A stretch of 31,211 nt of DNA from CAYLLT01 sp964591605 (GTDB taxonomy: Bacteria; Planctomycetota; Phycisphaerae; UBA1845; PWPN01): positions 1-31,211 of the forward strand of contig CAZQEN010000044.1 of assembly GCA_964591605.1 (NCBI GenBank). Reading direction: 5' to 3'. This document shows, in pieces, positions 21,936 to 29,859 of this stretch. Made by a program: the position numbers and the translations under genes. The notes below the pieces were generated by a model, which saw only the letters and a program-made list of their open reading frames with translations, made no database searches and was not told where the DNA came from. The stretch's first letter is position 1. Each line of letters opens with the position of its first letter.

Positions 21936-23027
21936 ATGCTGCCCCGCGCCGAGCGGCTTCCGCGCCCGGACCCTGATGTTTCGAACCTGCTGACCGTGCT
22001 GCGCCGCGGACGGCCGGCCCGCCTGCCCATGCTCGAAATCAAGCTCGATGACGAGGTGCAGACCGAGCTGCTCGGTGAGCCGGTGATTCCCTGGCGGAAA
22101 ACCGACCCCATCGACCGTCGTCGGGTCGCCTGCCGGCAGCACATCGGCCTCATGCGCCGCCTCGGCTACGACGCCTTCCGCATCAAGGCTCCCCAGCCGT
22201 TCAAGGCCGTCAAGGAAAAGGCCTCCGACACCGCCGTCCGCACCCGCGGCCAGCGCGAATGGCAGAGCGAACACGACGGCGTCATCCGGTCCTGGGCCGA
22301 TTTCGAGCGCTTCCCCTGGCCCACCGAGGCCGACCTCGACTTCACCTTCACCCAGGACATGCTGCGTGAATTGCCCGAAGGCATGGGTGCTATCGCCTAC
22401 TCGAGCGGCGTCTTCGAGTGGAGCAGTTGGCTCATGGGGCTCGAAAACTTCCTGATTGCCTTCTGCGAGGACCGGGACCTGATCCGGGCGATCACACAGC
22501 GCGTCGGACCGGTCATTTTCAAAGCCCTCGAGACGATGGCCCAGATGGAAGGCATTGTCGCCGTCTGGGTGGCCGACGACCTGGGCTTCAAGACGGCCAC
22601 CATGATCAGCCCGGCCGACCTGCGGGAATTCATCCTGCCGTGGCACACGCTGTACGCCGCCATGGCCCACGCCCGCGGCAAGCCGATGCTCTTCCACTGC
22701 TGCGGAAACGTCAAACAGATCATGCTCGACCTGGTCGAGACCGTGAGAATCGACGCCAAACACAGCTTCGAAGACCTGATCCAGCCGGTCGAGGAGTTTT
22801 CGCAGCAGTGGCAGGACCGCATCGCCGTCATCGGCGGCGTGGACATCGACCTGCTCGCGCGAAAGAGCGAAGACGTGATCGTCCAGCGTACGCAGCGGAT
22901 TCTCGAAACCTGCGCCCCCCGGGGCGGTTACGCCGCCGGCAGCGGCAACTCGATTCCCAACTACGTCCCGGTGGATCACTATCTCGCGATGGTCGAGACG
23001 ATCCACCGCTACAACGGGCGGCTGTAG
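21936..23027 (+). CDS. URO-D superfamily protein (uroporphyrinogen decarboxylase / corrinoid methyltransferase-like)
   Basis: A 363-residue TIM-barrel protein of the URO-D superfamily, which includes HemE and the cobalamin methyltransferases MtaA and CmuA. True HemE signatures at the N-terminus (R..PVWxMRQAG) are missing. The block MLFHCCGNVKQIM (H254, C256) matches the HxCG region that binds zinc in methyltransferase members, and KHSFEDLIQPVEEF and IGGVDIDLLARKSEDVI are shared by the planctomycete-type subgroup. Start ATG 21936 has GGAG about 9 nt upstream; the longer frame runs into a hairpin. Heme synthesis is unlikely; transfer of a methyl group or a role in sugar or ether breakdown is inferred. 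The ADP-ribosylglycohydrolase lipoprotein follows 119 bp downstream. Confidence 0.85.
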   Translation: MLPRAERLPRPDPDVSNLLTVLRRGRPARLPMLEIKLDDEVQTELLGEPVIPWRKTDPIDRRRVACRQHIGLMRRLGYDAFRIKAPQPFKAVKEKASDTAVRTRGQREWQSEHDGVIRSWADFERFPWPTEADLDFTFTQDMLRELPEGMGAIAYSSGVFEWSSWLMGLENFLIAFCEDRDLIRAITQRVGPVIFKALETMAQMEGIVAVWVADDLGFKTATMISPADLREFILPWHTLYAAMAHARGKPMLFHCCGNVKQIMLDLVETVRIDAKHSFEDLIQPVEEFSQQWQDRIAVIGGVDIDLLARKSEDVIVQRTQRILETCAPRGGYAAGSGNSIPNYVPVDHYLAMVETIHRYNGRL

Positions 23028-23105
23028 GTCCCGCCTGCCGGGCGGGACCTCCGGGCTGCGGCACGATGACAGGTCCTCTCAGGTCCCGCCCGGCAGTCGG
23101 GACCT
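23026..23105. repeat. Inverted pair of 25-bp hairpin repeats
   Basis: Copy 1 (23026-23050) has a perfect 10-bp stem, AGGTCCCGCC/GGCGGGACCT, and a TGCCG loop; its first two bases lie in the URO-D stop codon. Copy 2 (23081-23105), read on the minus strand, differs from copy 1 at one position. The 30-bp spacer and the copies fill most of the gap before the next gene and could attenuate or separate transcripts. Confidence 0.85.
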
Positions 23106-23146
23106 GCTTGAGCCGTTTTTCACACTCGGCAGCATTGAGGGACACC

Positions 23147-24808
23147 ATGACCCGCAACGGCAGAACACAATTCCTTCTCATCCTTCCAATGATGATCGCC
23201 GGCTGCAGCCAGCACACCGGCTACCGCCGCCTCCCCGTCAGCGAATACCGCGACAAGATGAAAGCCGGCTGGATCGGCCAGATCGCCGGCGTCTCCTGGG
23301 GCGCCCCCACCGAGTTCAAATTCAAGGACCAGATCATCCCCGAAGACAAAGTCCCCGTCTGGAAGCCGGCGATGATCAACAACGCGTTCGGTCAGGATGA
23401 CCTGTACGTCGAGATGACGTTCCTCCGCTCGATGGAGGAATACGGCCTCGATGTCTCCATCCGTCAGGCCGGCATCGACTTCGCCAACAGCCAGTACGGC
23501 CTCTGGTGCGCTAACCGGGCCGGCCGGACGAACCTGCGCGACGGCATCGCCCCGCCCGACTCGAGCCATCCGAAGTTCAACCGCTGCCCCAACGACATCG
23601 ACTACCAGATCGAGGCCGACTACTCCGGACTCATCGCCCCCGGCCTGCCGCAAGCCGTCATCGAACTCGGCCAGAACTTCGGGCGGCTCATGAACTACGG
23701 CGACGGCGTCTACGGCGGCCAGTTCATGGGCGGAATGTACGCCGAGGCCTTCTTTGAGTCCGACCGCATCAAGGTCATCGAGGCGGGCCTCAAATGCATC
23801 CCCGCCCGGAGCCAGTACGCCGAGATGGTTCGTGACATGCTTGCCTGGTACCGCGAGAACCCGACCGACTGGCAGAAAACCTGGCAGCTCGCCCAGAAGA
23901 AGTACCGCGAAGACCCGGCCTATCAGAAAGCCTCCAACGGCGGCATCGACGTCAAAATCAACGGCCTGTACGTGCTCCTGGGCCTCCTCTACGGCCAGGG
24001 TGATCTTGACCAGACGATCGTGATCTCCATGCGCGGCGGGCAGGACTCCGACTGCAACCCGTCGAGCTCGGCCGGCGTGCTGTTCACCACAATCGGGTTC
24101 TCAAAGCTCCCCGAGCGCTTCACGAAAGAGCTTGACGAAACGAAGGTGTTCAGCCACACCGCCTACAACTTCCCCGCCCTGCTCGATGTGTGCGAGAAAC
24201 TCGCCCGCCAGGCCCTCGTCCGCGCCGGCGGCCGCGTGGAGAAAGACGCGAGCGGCGGCGACGTGTTCGTCATCCCCGTGCGCGCACCGAAGCCCAGCCC
24301 GCTCGAACTGAGCTGGGAGCCCGGCCCCATCGCCAACAGCATGTATACGGCTGAGGAACTGGCGAAGATCCGCGAACCCGGCCCGCGCCGGGCATTCAAG
24401 CAGTTCGCGCCCGACTGGAAGATCGAGGACTTCGGCCAGGACCCGACGACGGGCCTGCAGAAGGAGATGAACGGCCGCACGAACGTGTTCGTGACGCATC
24501 CCTACAACGAGAAGGTGAGCTGCAAGATCTCGCGCACGCTGGCGGTGCCTGCCGGCAGGCAGACCACGCTCAGGTTGGGCGTCGGCCACCACCCCAAAGG
24601 CGACTGGCTCCTCGTTGTCAACGCCGATGACGATAAACTGCTCGAGAAACCCATCGGCCAGCAGACCTCGACCACCGGCTGGCTCGACCTCGATGTGGAC
24701 CTTTCCCGCTACGCCGGCAAAACCATCCGCCTCCAGCTCATCAACCAGGCCACCGGCTGGCAGCACGAAAACGCCTACTGGAGCCGGATCGAGATAGATA
24801 GCCGCTGA
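23147..24808 (+). CDS. ADP-ribosylglycohydrolase-family lipoprotein
   Basis: A 553-residue exported protein. The leader MTRNGRTQFLLILPMMIAGC ends in a lipobox (IAGC), so it should be a membrane-anchored lipoprotein. GAGGG five bases ahead fixes ATG 23147. The ADP-ribosyl-GH fold follows: GWIGQIAGVSWG is the first helix motif, D84-D85 in GQDDLYVEMTFL match the TDDT metal pair, and D300-x-D302 in RGGQDSDCN match GGDTDT of the magnesium site. Residues about 450-553 form an added beta domain (HPYNEKVSCKISRTL, LRLGVGHHPKGDW, ending YWSRIEID) like a carbohydrate-binding or galactose-binding fold. The export and extra domain suggest a glycosidase-like role outside the cell rather than removal of protein ADP-ribose. 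Confidence 0.87.
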   Translation: MTRNGRTQFLLILPMMIAGCSQHTGYRRLPVSEYRDKMKAGWIGQIAGVSWGAPTEFKFKDQIIPEDKVPVWKPAMINNAFGQDDLYVEMTFLRSMEEYGLDVSIRQAGIDFANSQYGLWCANRAGRTNLRDGIAPPDSSHPKFNRCPNDIDYQIEADYSGLIAPGLPQAVIELGQNFGRLMNYGDGVYGGQFMGGMYAEAFFESDRIKVIEAGLKCIPARSQYAEMVRDMLAWYRENPTDWQKTWQLAQKKYREDPAYQKASNGGIDVKINGLYVLLGLLYGQGDLDQTIVISMRGGQDSDCNPSSSAGVLFTTIGFSKLPERFTKELDETKVFSHTAYNFPALLDVCEKLARQALVRAGGRVEKDASGGDVFVIPVRAPKPSPLELSWEPGPIANSMYTAEELAKIREPGPRRAFKQFAPDWKIEDFGQDPTTGLQKEMNGRTNVFVTHPYNEKVSCKISRTLAVPAGRQTTLRLGVGHHPKGDWLLVVNADDDKLLEKPIGQQTSTTGWLDLDVDLSRYAGKTIRLQLINQATGWQHENAYWSRIEIDSR

Positions 24809-24958
24809 CGTTGACTACGGGCTTGGACTTCGCCCGAGCCAGGGCGGCTCCGCCGATAGACGCTGCGCACCCTTCCGACGGTCAGTCCACAATTGGAGTG
24901 AAACCCTTTGAGGGGCCGTGGCGTCATTAAGGACATACGGGCGCGACCCGGAGGCAGT

Positions 24959-26140
24959 ATGCTGGCCAATGCCTACGGAATGTACTTTCTCCTCTATGGC
25001 CTCTGGTGGGCCGTCATCAGTCTGATCGTCGCGATCATCGTTGAAGCGCCGCTGGCCGCGAAGATATGGCGCATGCGGACTCGGGGGGTGTTGCGAGCTG
25101 TGTGGCTCGCCAATCTTCTCTCGGCTGCAACGGGAGCTTTCCCCGTCTTCTTCGGTCCTATCGCCCAGGCTCCCAAGACAGATGTCGAGCCCTGGGTCTA
25201 CCACACGAACTTCTGGAGCAGACATCTTCACGAGGTGGCGCTGCTGTTTGTCGTGACCCTCGTCATTGAACTGACTGTTTATCTCATCATTCGCTGGCGT
25301 TCACGACTCGGCATTTCGTGGTGCCGGCTGACACTCGGGGCAGTCGCCGCCAACGCGGTGAGTTACATGCTCCTCATGAGCTGTTTCGCCGTCCGACCCT
25401 CCTCCACCGGCGACTTCGAGTTCCTGCCGGACACGCGATGGATTCAGAGCCCCGACACGCGCGTGTGGTATCTTGATCCGAAGTTGCACCAGCTTCACTC
25501 CATTCTTCTGGACGGAACCGGTGAGCGAATAGAGGTGGCTGAGGAACTGCGGAGAGTCAATGGTGTATGGGAAGACTACAGCCTGTACGCAGTGGTTCCC
25601 TCTGCGGATGCGTTGCTTTATCTTCACAAGAACAACAACTGGCGGGTCGCGACGGGCGGCCTGTCCCGTTCGCTCGGCGAGGGTGTCGATGGTGATCAGC
25701 AGGATCCGACGGAGCTCCTGGAGCGGGCCACACTACATCCGCCTGAGAAGCGAAATGCCTCGGAATCGCGCTGGCCCCGGGGAGTCTATTCATCCGAGCC
25801 CAAGGATACTCGACCGTTCGCGATGAGTTCTGACAACGCCGAATACCGCGTGCGATCCTCCGTATACTGGTATGACGGAACAGGGAATGGCGTGATTGTC
25901 GAAGATAAACGCAGCGGCCTGGAGCTTGTATTCGCAATCCCCGCCGGAACGCGGGCTCTCGCCTGCTGGCATCCCGAGCTCTTCGATCAAGACCGAGTTG
26001 TCTTCCGTTGTGGCAACAGCATACTCCTTATGGATATCAGTGATCGCAAAGTAGGCCGCCTCGTGCGCGGGGACAGCGCTGTCGCCGTGACGGTCACGAG
26101 TGTCATTCCCCCCGCTACACAGAGCACCACCCGCCCTTGA
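24959..26140 (+). CDS. Four-TM membrane protein with C-terminal beta-rich domain, unknown
   Basis: A 393-residue protein not recognised. Four hydrophobic helices are at about residues 8-29, 44-66, 92-111 and 122-145. The remaining 245 residues are soluble and look beta-rich, with short repeats resembling propeller blades (TRVWYLDPKLHQLHSILLD, AEYRVRSSVYWYDGTGNGVIVED, SILLMDISDRKVGRLVRGD). ATG 24959 follows GGAGG closely; a TTG 17 codons upstream is less likely. Codon use is less GC-biased at third positions than in neighbouring genes, which may mean recent arrival or low expression. It lies 150 bp after the ADP-ribosylglycohydrolase gene, in a gap with no clear promoter, and converges with the FG-GAP gene. 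A sensor or anchor role would be a guess. Confidence 0.75.
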   Translation: MLANAYGMYFLLYGLWWAVISLIVAIIVEAPLAAKIWRMRTRGVLRAVWLANLLSAATGAFPVFFGPIAQAPKTDVEPWVYHTNFWSRHLHEVALLFVVTLVIELTVYLIIRWRSRLGISWCRLTLGAVAANAVSYMLLMSCFAVRPSSTGDFEFLPDTRWIQSPDTRVWYLDPKLHQLHSILLDGTGERIEVAEELRRVNGVWEDYSLYAVVPSADALLYLHKNNNWRVATGGLSRSLGEGVDGDQQDPTELLERATLHPPEKRNASESRWPRGVYSSEPKDTRPFAMSSDNAEYRVRSSVYWYDGTGNGVIVEDKRSGLELVFAIPAGTRALACWHPELFDQDRVVFRCGNSILLMDISDRKVGRLVRGDSAVAVTVTSVIPPATQSTTRP

Positions 26141-26141
26141 T

Positions 26142-26164
26142 CCTCTGGGCGAGAACGCCCGAGG
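26142..26164. terminator. Shared hairpin between convergent genes
   Basis: CCTC (26142-26145) and GGGCG (26147-26151) pair with CGCCC (26156-26160) and GAGG (26161-26164), leaving one bulged T and an AGAA loop. It fills the 30-bp gap between two convergent stop codons. There is no U-tract on either side, so bidirectional termination is plausible but unproven. Confidence 0.5.
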
Positions 26165-26170
26165 TTCCAT

Positions 26171-27340
26171 TCACTCAGCGGACGCCACCCCCTCCAGCCG
26201 CCCCCGGTTGTAGAAGACGTACAGTCCGTCCTTGCCCGGGCAGACCAGATCGAGCCAGGAATTGTTGTCCAGGTCGGCGACCCACAGGTAGATGCCCACG
26301 CCGCTCGCCCGCCCGGCCGGGCCGTAGTCGATCGTGCGCCGCGTGAACCGTCCGCCTTCGATCTCGAAGTAGTACACGCCCACCGGATCGCGCGAGCCCG
26401 GGTCCGCCCACGCGTGAGCACGAAAACGCTTGCCGGTGAGCAGCTCCGGCCGGCCGTCCTTGTCGATGTCCGCCAGCGTCAGGTCGTGATACTGCGAACG
26501 GTCGGGGTCGATGTCGCGGCGGGTCCACGTCCGCCTGGAGGCATCACCCCCCTGCTCGTACCAGGCGAGGCCGTAATCATGCCCCTGGCCGACGATGAGA
26601 TCCGCCTTCCCGTCCTCGTTGACGTCGTGGACGAGGATCGGCACGCTGGCTCCGCCAAACTGGAACTCCGCGTGCAGCTTCCACTCACCCGCCCACGGCC
26701 GCTCCGGCGCCTCGAGCCAGCCTTCGGGAATCACGAAATCCCCCCGGCCGTCCCCGTTCACGTCCCCAAACCCCAGCCCGTGCCCGCAGCCGCCCTGCCG
26801 GATCACGTGCTTGTCGAACGCCCCGGCCGGCTTGCCGCTCGCATCGCGCTTCAGCGTGAAGACCACCACATTCCCGCCCGCGTTCGGCACCGCGTCCAGA
26901 TGCCCGTCGCCGTCCACATCCCAGAACCGTGTCGTTTCCACGTTGCCCGTCTTGTCGATGTCGTGCAGCTTCCATTCGACGTCGCGCCCGGCCGGGTTCT
27001 CCTCCCAGCGCAGCGTCATCCCCCACCAGCCGCCGGTGATGATGTCGACGTATCCGTCGCCGTTCACGTCCATCGGGAAGTCGGAAAACGTGTCGTAGTA
27101 GTCGTCCACCCGCTGGAACGAGGTGATTCTGTGGCGCTGGGTGAACTCCGGCCCCTCGAACCAGTACTCACCGCTCACGATATCGAGCCGCCCGTCGTTG
27201 TTGATGTCCGCCGCGCTGGCCGATTCGTACGTCACATCGCCGACCCGGACCCGCTCGAACACCAGCGGCGACTCCGCTCGGACCGTACCCGCCATGGCCG
27301 CCGCCAACGCCGCACTCATCGTTGCCCATCTCGATTGCAT
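26171..27340 (-). CDS. Secreted FG-GAP/VCBS-repeat propeller protein
   Basis: A 389-residue exported protein. MQSRWATMSAALAAAMAGTVRA is a signal peptide, and AGG six bases before ATG 27338-27340 favours this start over one two codons upstream. At least six calcium-type repeats are visible: DINNDGRLDIVSG, DVNGDGYVDIITGG, DVDGDGHLDAV, DVNGDGRGDFVI, DVNEDGKADLIVG and DIDKDGRPELLTG, with a weaker DLDNNSWLDLV. This predicts a seven-bladed integrin-alpha-like propeller and little else, so the whole protein is one domain. Such proteins are abundant in planctomycetes and usually lack known enzymatic activity; a ligand-binding role is inferred. It converges with the four-TM gene. Confidence 0.9.
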   Translation of the reverse strand: MQSRWATMSAALAAAMAGTVRAESPLVFERVRVGDVTYESASAADINNDGRLDIVSGEYWFEGPEFTQRHRITSFQRVDDYYDTFSDFPMDVNGDGYVDIITGGWWGMTLRWEENPAGRDVEWKLHDIDKTGNVETTRFWDVDGDGHLDAVPNAGGNVVVFTLKRDASGKPAGAFDKHVIRQGGCGHGLGFGDVNGDGRGDFVIPEGWLEAPERPWAGEWKLHAEFQFGGASVPILVHDVNEDGKADLIVGQGHDYGLAWYEQGGDASRRTWTRRDIDPDRSQYHDLTLADIDKDGRPELLTGKRFRAHAWADPGSRDPVGVYYFEIEGGRFTRRTIDYGPAGRASGVGIYLWVADLDNNSWLDLVCPGKDGLYVFYNRGRLEGVASAE

Positions 27341-27503
27341 GATCATCCTCGCTCGCGGCACCCCGATCACCGGGCCCGCCAGGATTTGAAGGACGCACAG
27401 ATCCCGTCCCGCTTTTACTGCTGCTCCCCTGCTGCGTCAAAGGCATGCTGCCCGATAAGGAAGGAGTCGTCCGCGATGTGTGGCCAGCGGTTTGCGGGTT
27501 GTG

Positions 27504-27524
27504 GTGCGGCCGTCCCGGCTGCAC
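27504..27524 (+). repeat. Single hairpin related to the 11898-11920 hairpin
   Basis: GTGCGGCCG (27504-27512) pairs with CGGCTGCAC (27516-27524) over nine pairs including the same G.T wobble, with loop TCC. Compared with 11898-11920 one inner pair is swapped from G-C to C-G. It lies in the 247-bp gap upstream of the CAP gene. Confidence 0.65.
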
Positions 27525-27587
27525 GACGAGGTTTCGGCCGGGTCAGGAGGAAGGTCCGCACCCCCGTTTGTCTCCAGGGGACCACCC

Positions 27588-28142
27588 ATGTCGTACCGAT
27601 CCGTTCGTCTCATTCTCACGGCCGCGCTGGTGCTCGCGGTCGGGTGCGCCGCACATCGGGCCTTTTCGCCTCCACCGGCCGCAGTGGCCTCCCCCCGCCC
27701 CACCTCGCGCCCGGTCCCTCCGCCGGCTCTCTCGCCGGCCGAGAAGACGCTCTTCGACCACGCCAACACGTATCGTCGGCAGCACGGGCGCAGCCCCGTC
27801 GCGCTTGAGGGCCGCCTCTGCGCCGCCGCCCGTGCATTTGCCGACCACATGGCCCGCACCGACCGCTACGGACACAACGCCGACGGGCGCGAGCCGGCCG
27901 ATCGCGCCGAAATGCAGGGCTACCGCTGGCGCGTCATCCGCGAGAACATCGCCTGTGCGTACGATTCCCGCGGTTTTATGCCAGCCCAGCTCGCCCGCAC
28001 CTTCCACGAAGGCTGGCGCGATTCGAGCGGGCATCGCCGCAACATGCTCGCCTCCGACGTCACTCAGATGGGCATCGCCGTCGCCCGCAGCAGCAAGACC
28101 GGCCGTTACTACGCCGTCCAGCTCCTGGCCCGGCCGCGATGA
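27588..28142 (+). CDS. CAP-domain (SCP/PR-1-like) lipoprotein
   Basis: A 184-residue exported protein. The N-terminus MSYRSVRLILTAALVLAVGC ends in a lipobox, followed by a Pro-rich linker (PPPAAVASPRPTSRPVPPP) to about residue 50. The CAP domain fills the rest: NTYRRQHGRSPVAL helix, the pocket His in YGHNADG, the RENIACAY block with its Glu, and the HRRNML block with the second His, then a final GRYYAVQLL strand. Length and order match bacterial CAP (PF00188) proteins. The molecular role of bacterial CAP proteins is poorly known; lipid or metal binding and protease activity have been proposed. Upstream in-frame Met codons are repeat-derived and rejected. Confidence 0.9.
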   Translation: MSYRSVRLILTAALVLAVGCAAHRAFSPPPAAVASPRPTSRPVPPPALSPAEKTLFDHANTYRRQHGRSPVALEGRLCAAARAFADHMARTDRYGHNADGREPADRAEMQGYRWRVIRENIACAYDSRGFMPAQLARTFHEGWRDSSGHRRNMLASDVTQMGIAVARSSKTGRYYAVQLLARPR

Positions 28143-28174
28143 GCGTTCACCGCCCCGCGTGACGCGCACGATCC

Positions 28175-28208
28175 AAGAAAAGGGCGCGCCGGTGTACCCG
28201 TCGCGCCC
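28175..28208 (-). terminator. Intrinsic terminator of the SulP/carbonic anhydrase operon
   Basis: On the minus strand GGGCGCG (28202-28208) pairs with CGCGCCC (28182-28188) and is followed by TTTTCTT (28175-28181). A short inner GGT/ACC pairing shortens the loop. It lies 35 bp after the SulP stop, the expected position for a Rho-independent terminator. Confidence 0.8.
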
Positions 28209-28242
28209 GTCGCCCCCCTGATCCTGTCCCGCTGCCGGACGG

Positions 28243-29841
28243 CTAATGCGCCGCTTCCACGGCTTCCCTCGGCCGCGAGACGATCCGCAGGGGCGAACCG
28301 TTCGCCGACGCCGGGGCCGCGTTCTGCGCCGGACTGGCAAAACATGCCGTCAGCAGCTCCCAGTCGATCACCAGCCGACCACCTGTGGCTTCGTGCTGCT
28401 TCTCCCAGCTCATGAGCAGGTCCAGACAGGCGTGGTCGATGTAACTCAGATGTTCGAAACGCACGTGAAGCTCCGTATTCGGCGGAATCCGCTCCAGGCA
28501 GCACGCCAGCTTGGGCAGCCGGATGAACGTGGCCGTCCCCTTCAGGTCCACCGTCACGCAGTTCGGCCCCGGTCCGGGCTGCTGCTCGATCTGCAGGTGC
28601 GAGAAGTTGTACAGCAGCTTCGCCGCCGAGATCGCAATGCCCACCAGCACACCGGTCAGCAGATCCGACACGACGATCATCGTCACCGTCACCAGATAGA
28701 TGGCCACCTCGCTGCGCCCATAGGTCCGCAGCTCCCGCACCGCCTTCAGGTTCACCAGCTTGTAGCCGGTGAAGACCAGCAGAGCGGCCAGGCTGGCGGT
28801 CGGAATCATCCGCAGCACCCACGGCAGGGCCGCCACGAACATCAGCAACCACAACCCGTGCAGCATGGCCGACGCCCGCGTCCGGGCCCCCGCGTCCACG
28901 TTCGCTGCGCTGCGAACGATCACGCCCGTCATCGGCAGCGCCCCCAGCAGGCCGCACAGCATGTTCCCGACGCCCTGCGCTGCGAGTTCCTTGTCGTACC
29001 GGGTCCGCGGGCCGTTGTGCATCTTGTCCACCGCGGTCGCGCACAGCAGCGTCTCGGCGCTGGCCACGAAAGCCAGACCGAGCGCAGCTACCAGAATCTG
29101 CCCGTCGAGCAGCCCCTTGAACGCACTCCCCGGCGGTATCTGAATCGCCGACAGAATGCTGGCCGGCACATCCACCAGCTTGATCGGCAGATGAAGCGCG
29201 GCCGTCACGATGGTCGCCAGGAGAACCGCCAGCAGCGTCGCCGGGATCACCTGGATCTTCCTGGGCGCGAGGTTTTTCCAGGCGATGATGATCGCGATGG
29301 TCGCCAGACCGATCAGTGCGGCCTGCTGATGGCTGGTGTTGCCATCCGGGATGATCCCTTTCAGAATCGCCTCCGGCAGAGCCAGGATGTTCTTGAGGCC
29401 GCTGCCGCGCGGGGCGTCGTCCACCATCACGTGGAACTGGCCCGCAAAGATCAGAATGCCGATGCCCGCGAGCATCCCGTGAATCACCGCAGGCGACACC
29501 GCCCGGAACCACTGCCCGAGCTTGAGCAGCCCGGCCGCGAGCTGGACCGCCCCCGCGATCAGCAGGATGATGGTAAAAGTCGTGTAGCCCTCGCGCTGAA
29601 TCAACTCATAGACGATCACGGACAGACCTGCCGCCGGGCCGCTCACCTGCAGCGGTGAGCCCGAGAGCGTTCCGACAACCAGCCCTCCGATGATGCCGGT
29701 GATCAGACCGGCGGCCGGCGGAGCCCCCGACGCGATGGCGATGCCCATGCACAGCGGCAGCGCGACCAGGAACACGACGATGGACGCGAGAAAGTCGTGA
29801 CGCAGATTGGCAATAATCCAAGTCTTTGAGTGGCTGCTCAT
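28243..29841 (-). CDS. SulP-family anion transporter with STAS domain (probable bicarbonate transporter)
   Basis: A 532-residue integral membrane protein of the SLC26/SulP family. The N-terminal family signature LRHDFLASIVVFLVALPLCMGIAIASGAPPAAGL is present, followed by about ten further hydrophobic helices to residue 430, including GYKLVNLKAV and an LLTGVLVGIAIS segment. The C-terminal STAS domain (about 440-525) contains TATFIRLPKL and FEHLSYIDHACLDLLMSW. AGGGAGGTGAACG before ATG 29839-29841 is an excellent ribosome site. It lies 18 bp after the carbonic anhydrase, so the pair is an operon. SulP proteins linked to carbonic anhydrase commonly move bicarbonate, as in BicA-like systems; sulfate cannot be excluded from sequence alone. 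Confidence 0.92.
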   Translation of the reverse strand: MSSHSKTWIIANLRHDFLASIVVFLVALPLCMGIAIASGAPPAAGLITGIIGGLVVGTLSGSPLQVSGPAAGLSVIVYELIQREGYTTFTIILLIAGAVQLAAGLLKLGQWFRAVSPAVIHGMLAGIGILIFAGQFHVMVDDAPRGSGLKNILALPEAILKGIIPDGNTSHQQAALIGLATIAIIIAWKNLAPRKIQVIPATLLAVLLATIVTAALHLPIKLVDVPASILSAIQIPPGSAFKGLLDGQILVAALGLAFVASAETLLCATAVDKMHNGPRTRYDKELAAQGVGNMLCGLLGALPMTGVIVRSAANVDAGARTRASAMLHGLWLLMFVAALPWVLRMIPTASLAALLVFTGYKLVNLKAVRELRTYGRSEVAIYLVTVTMIVVSDLLTGVLVGIAISAAKLLYNFSHLQIEQQPGPGPNCVTVDLKGTATFIRLPKLACCLERIPPNTELHVRFEHLSYIDHACLDLLMSWEKQHEATGGRLVIDWELLTACFASPAQNAAPASANGSPLRIVSRPREAVEAAH

Positions 29842-29859
29842 CGTTCACCTCCCTGATGA

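Noticed and set aside
21936..23027. True HemE uroporphyrinogen decarboxylase
   Set aside because: The HemE N-terminal substrate motif is missing and the HCCGN region resembles corrinoid methyltransferase relatives; no heme genes are nearby.
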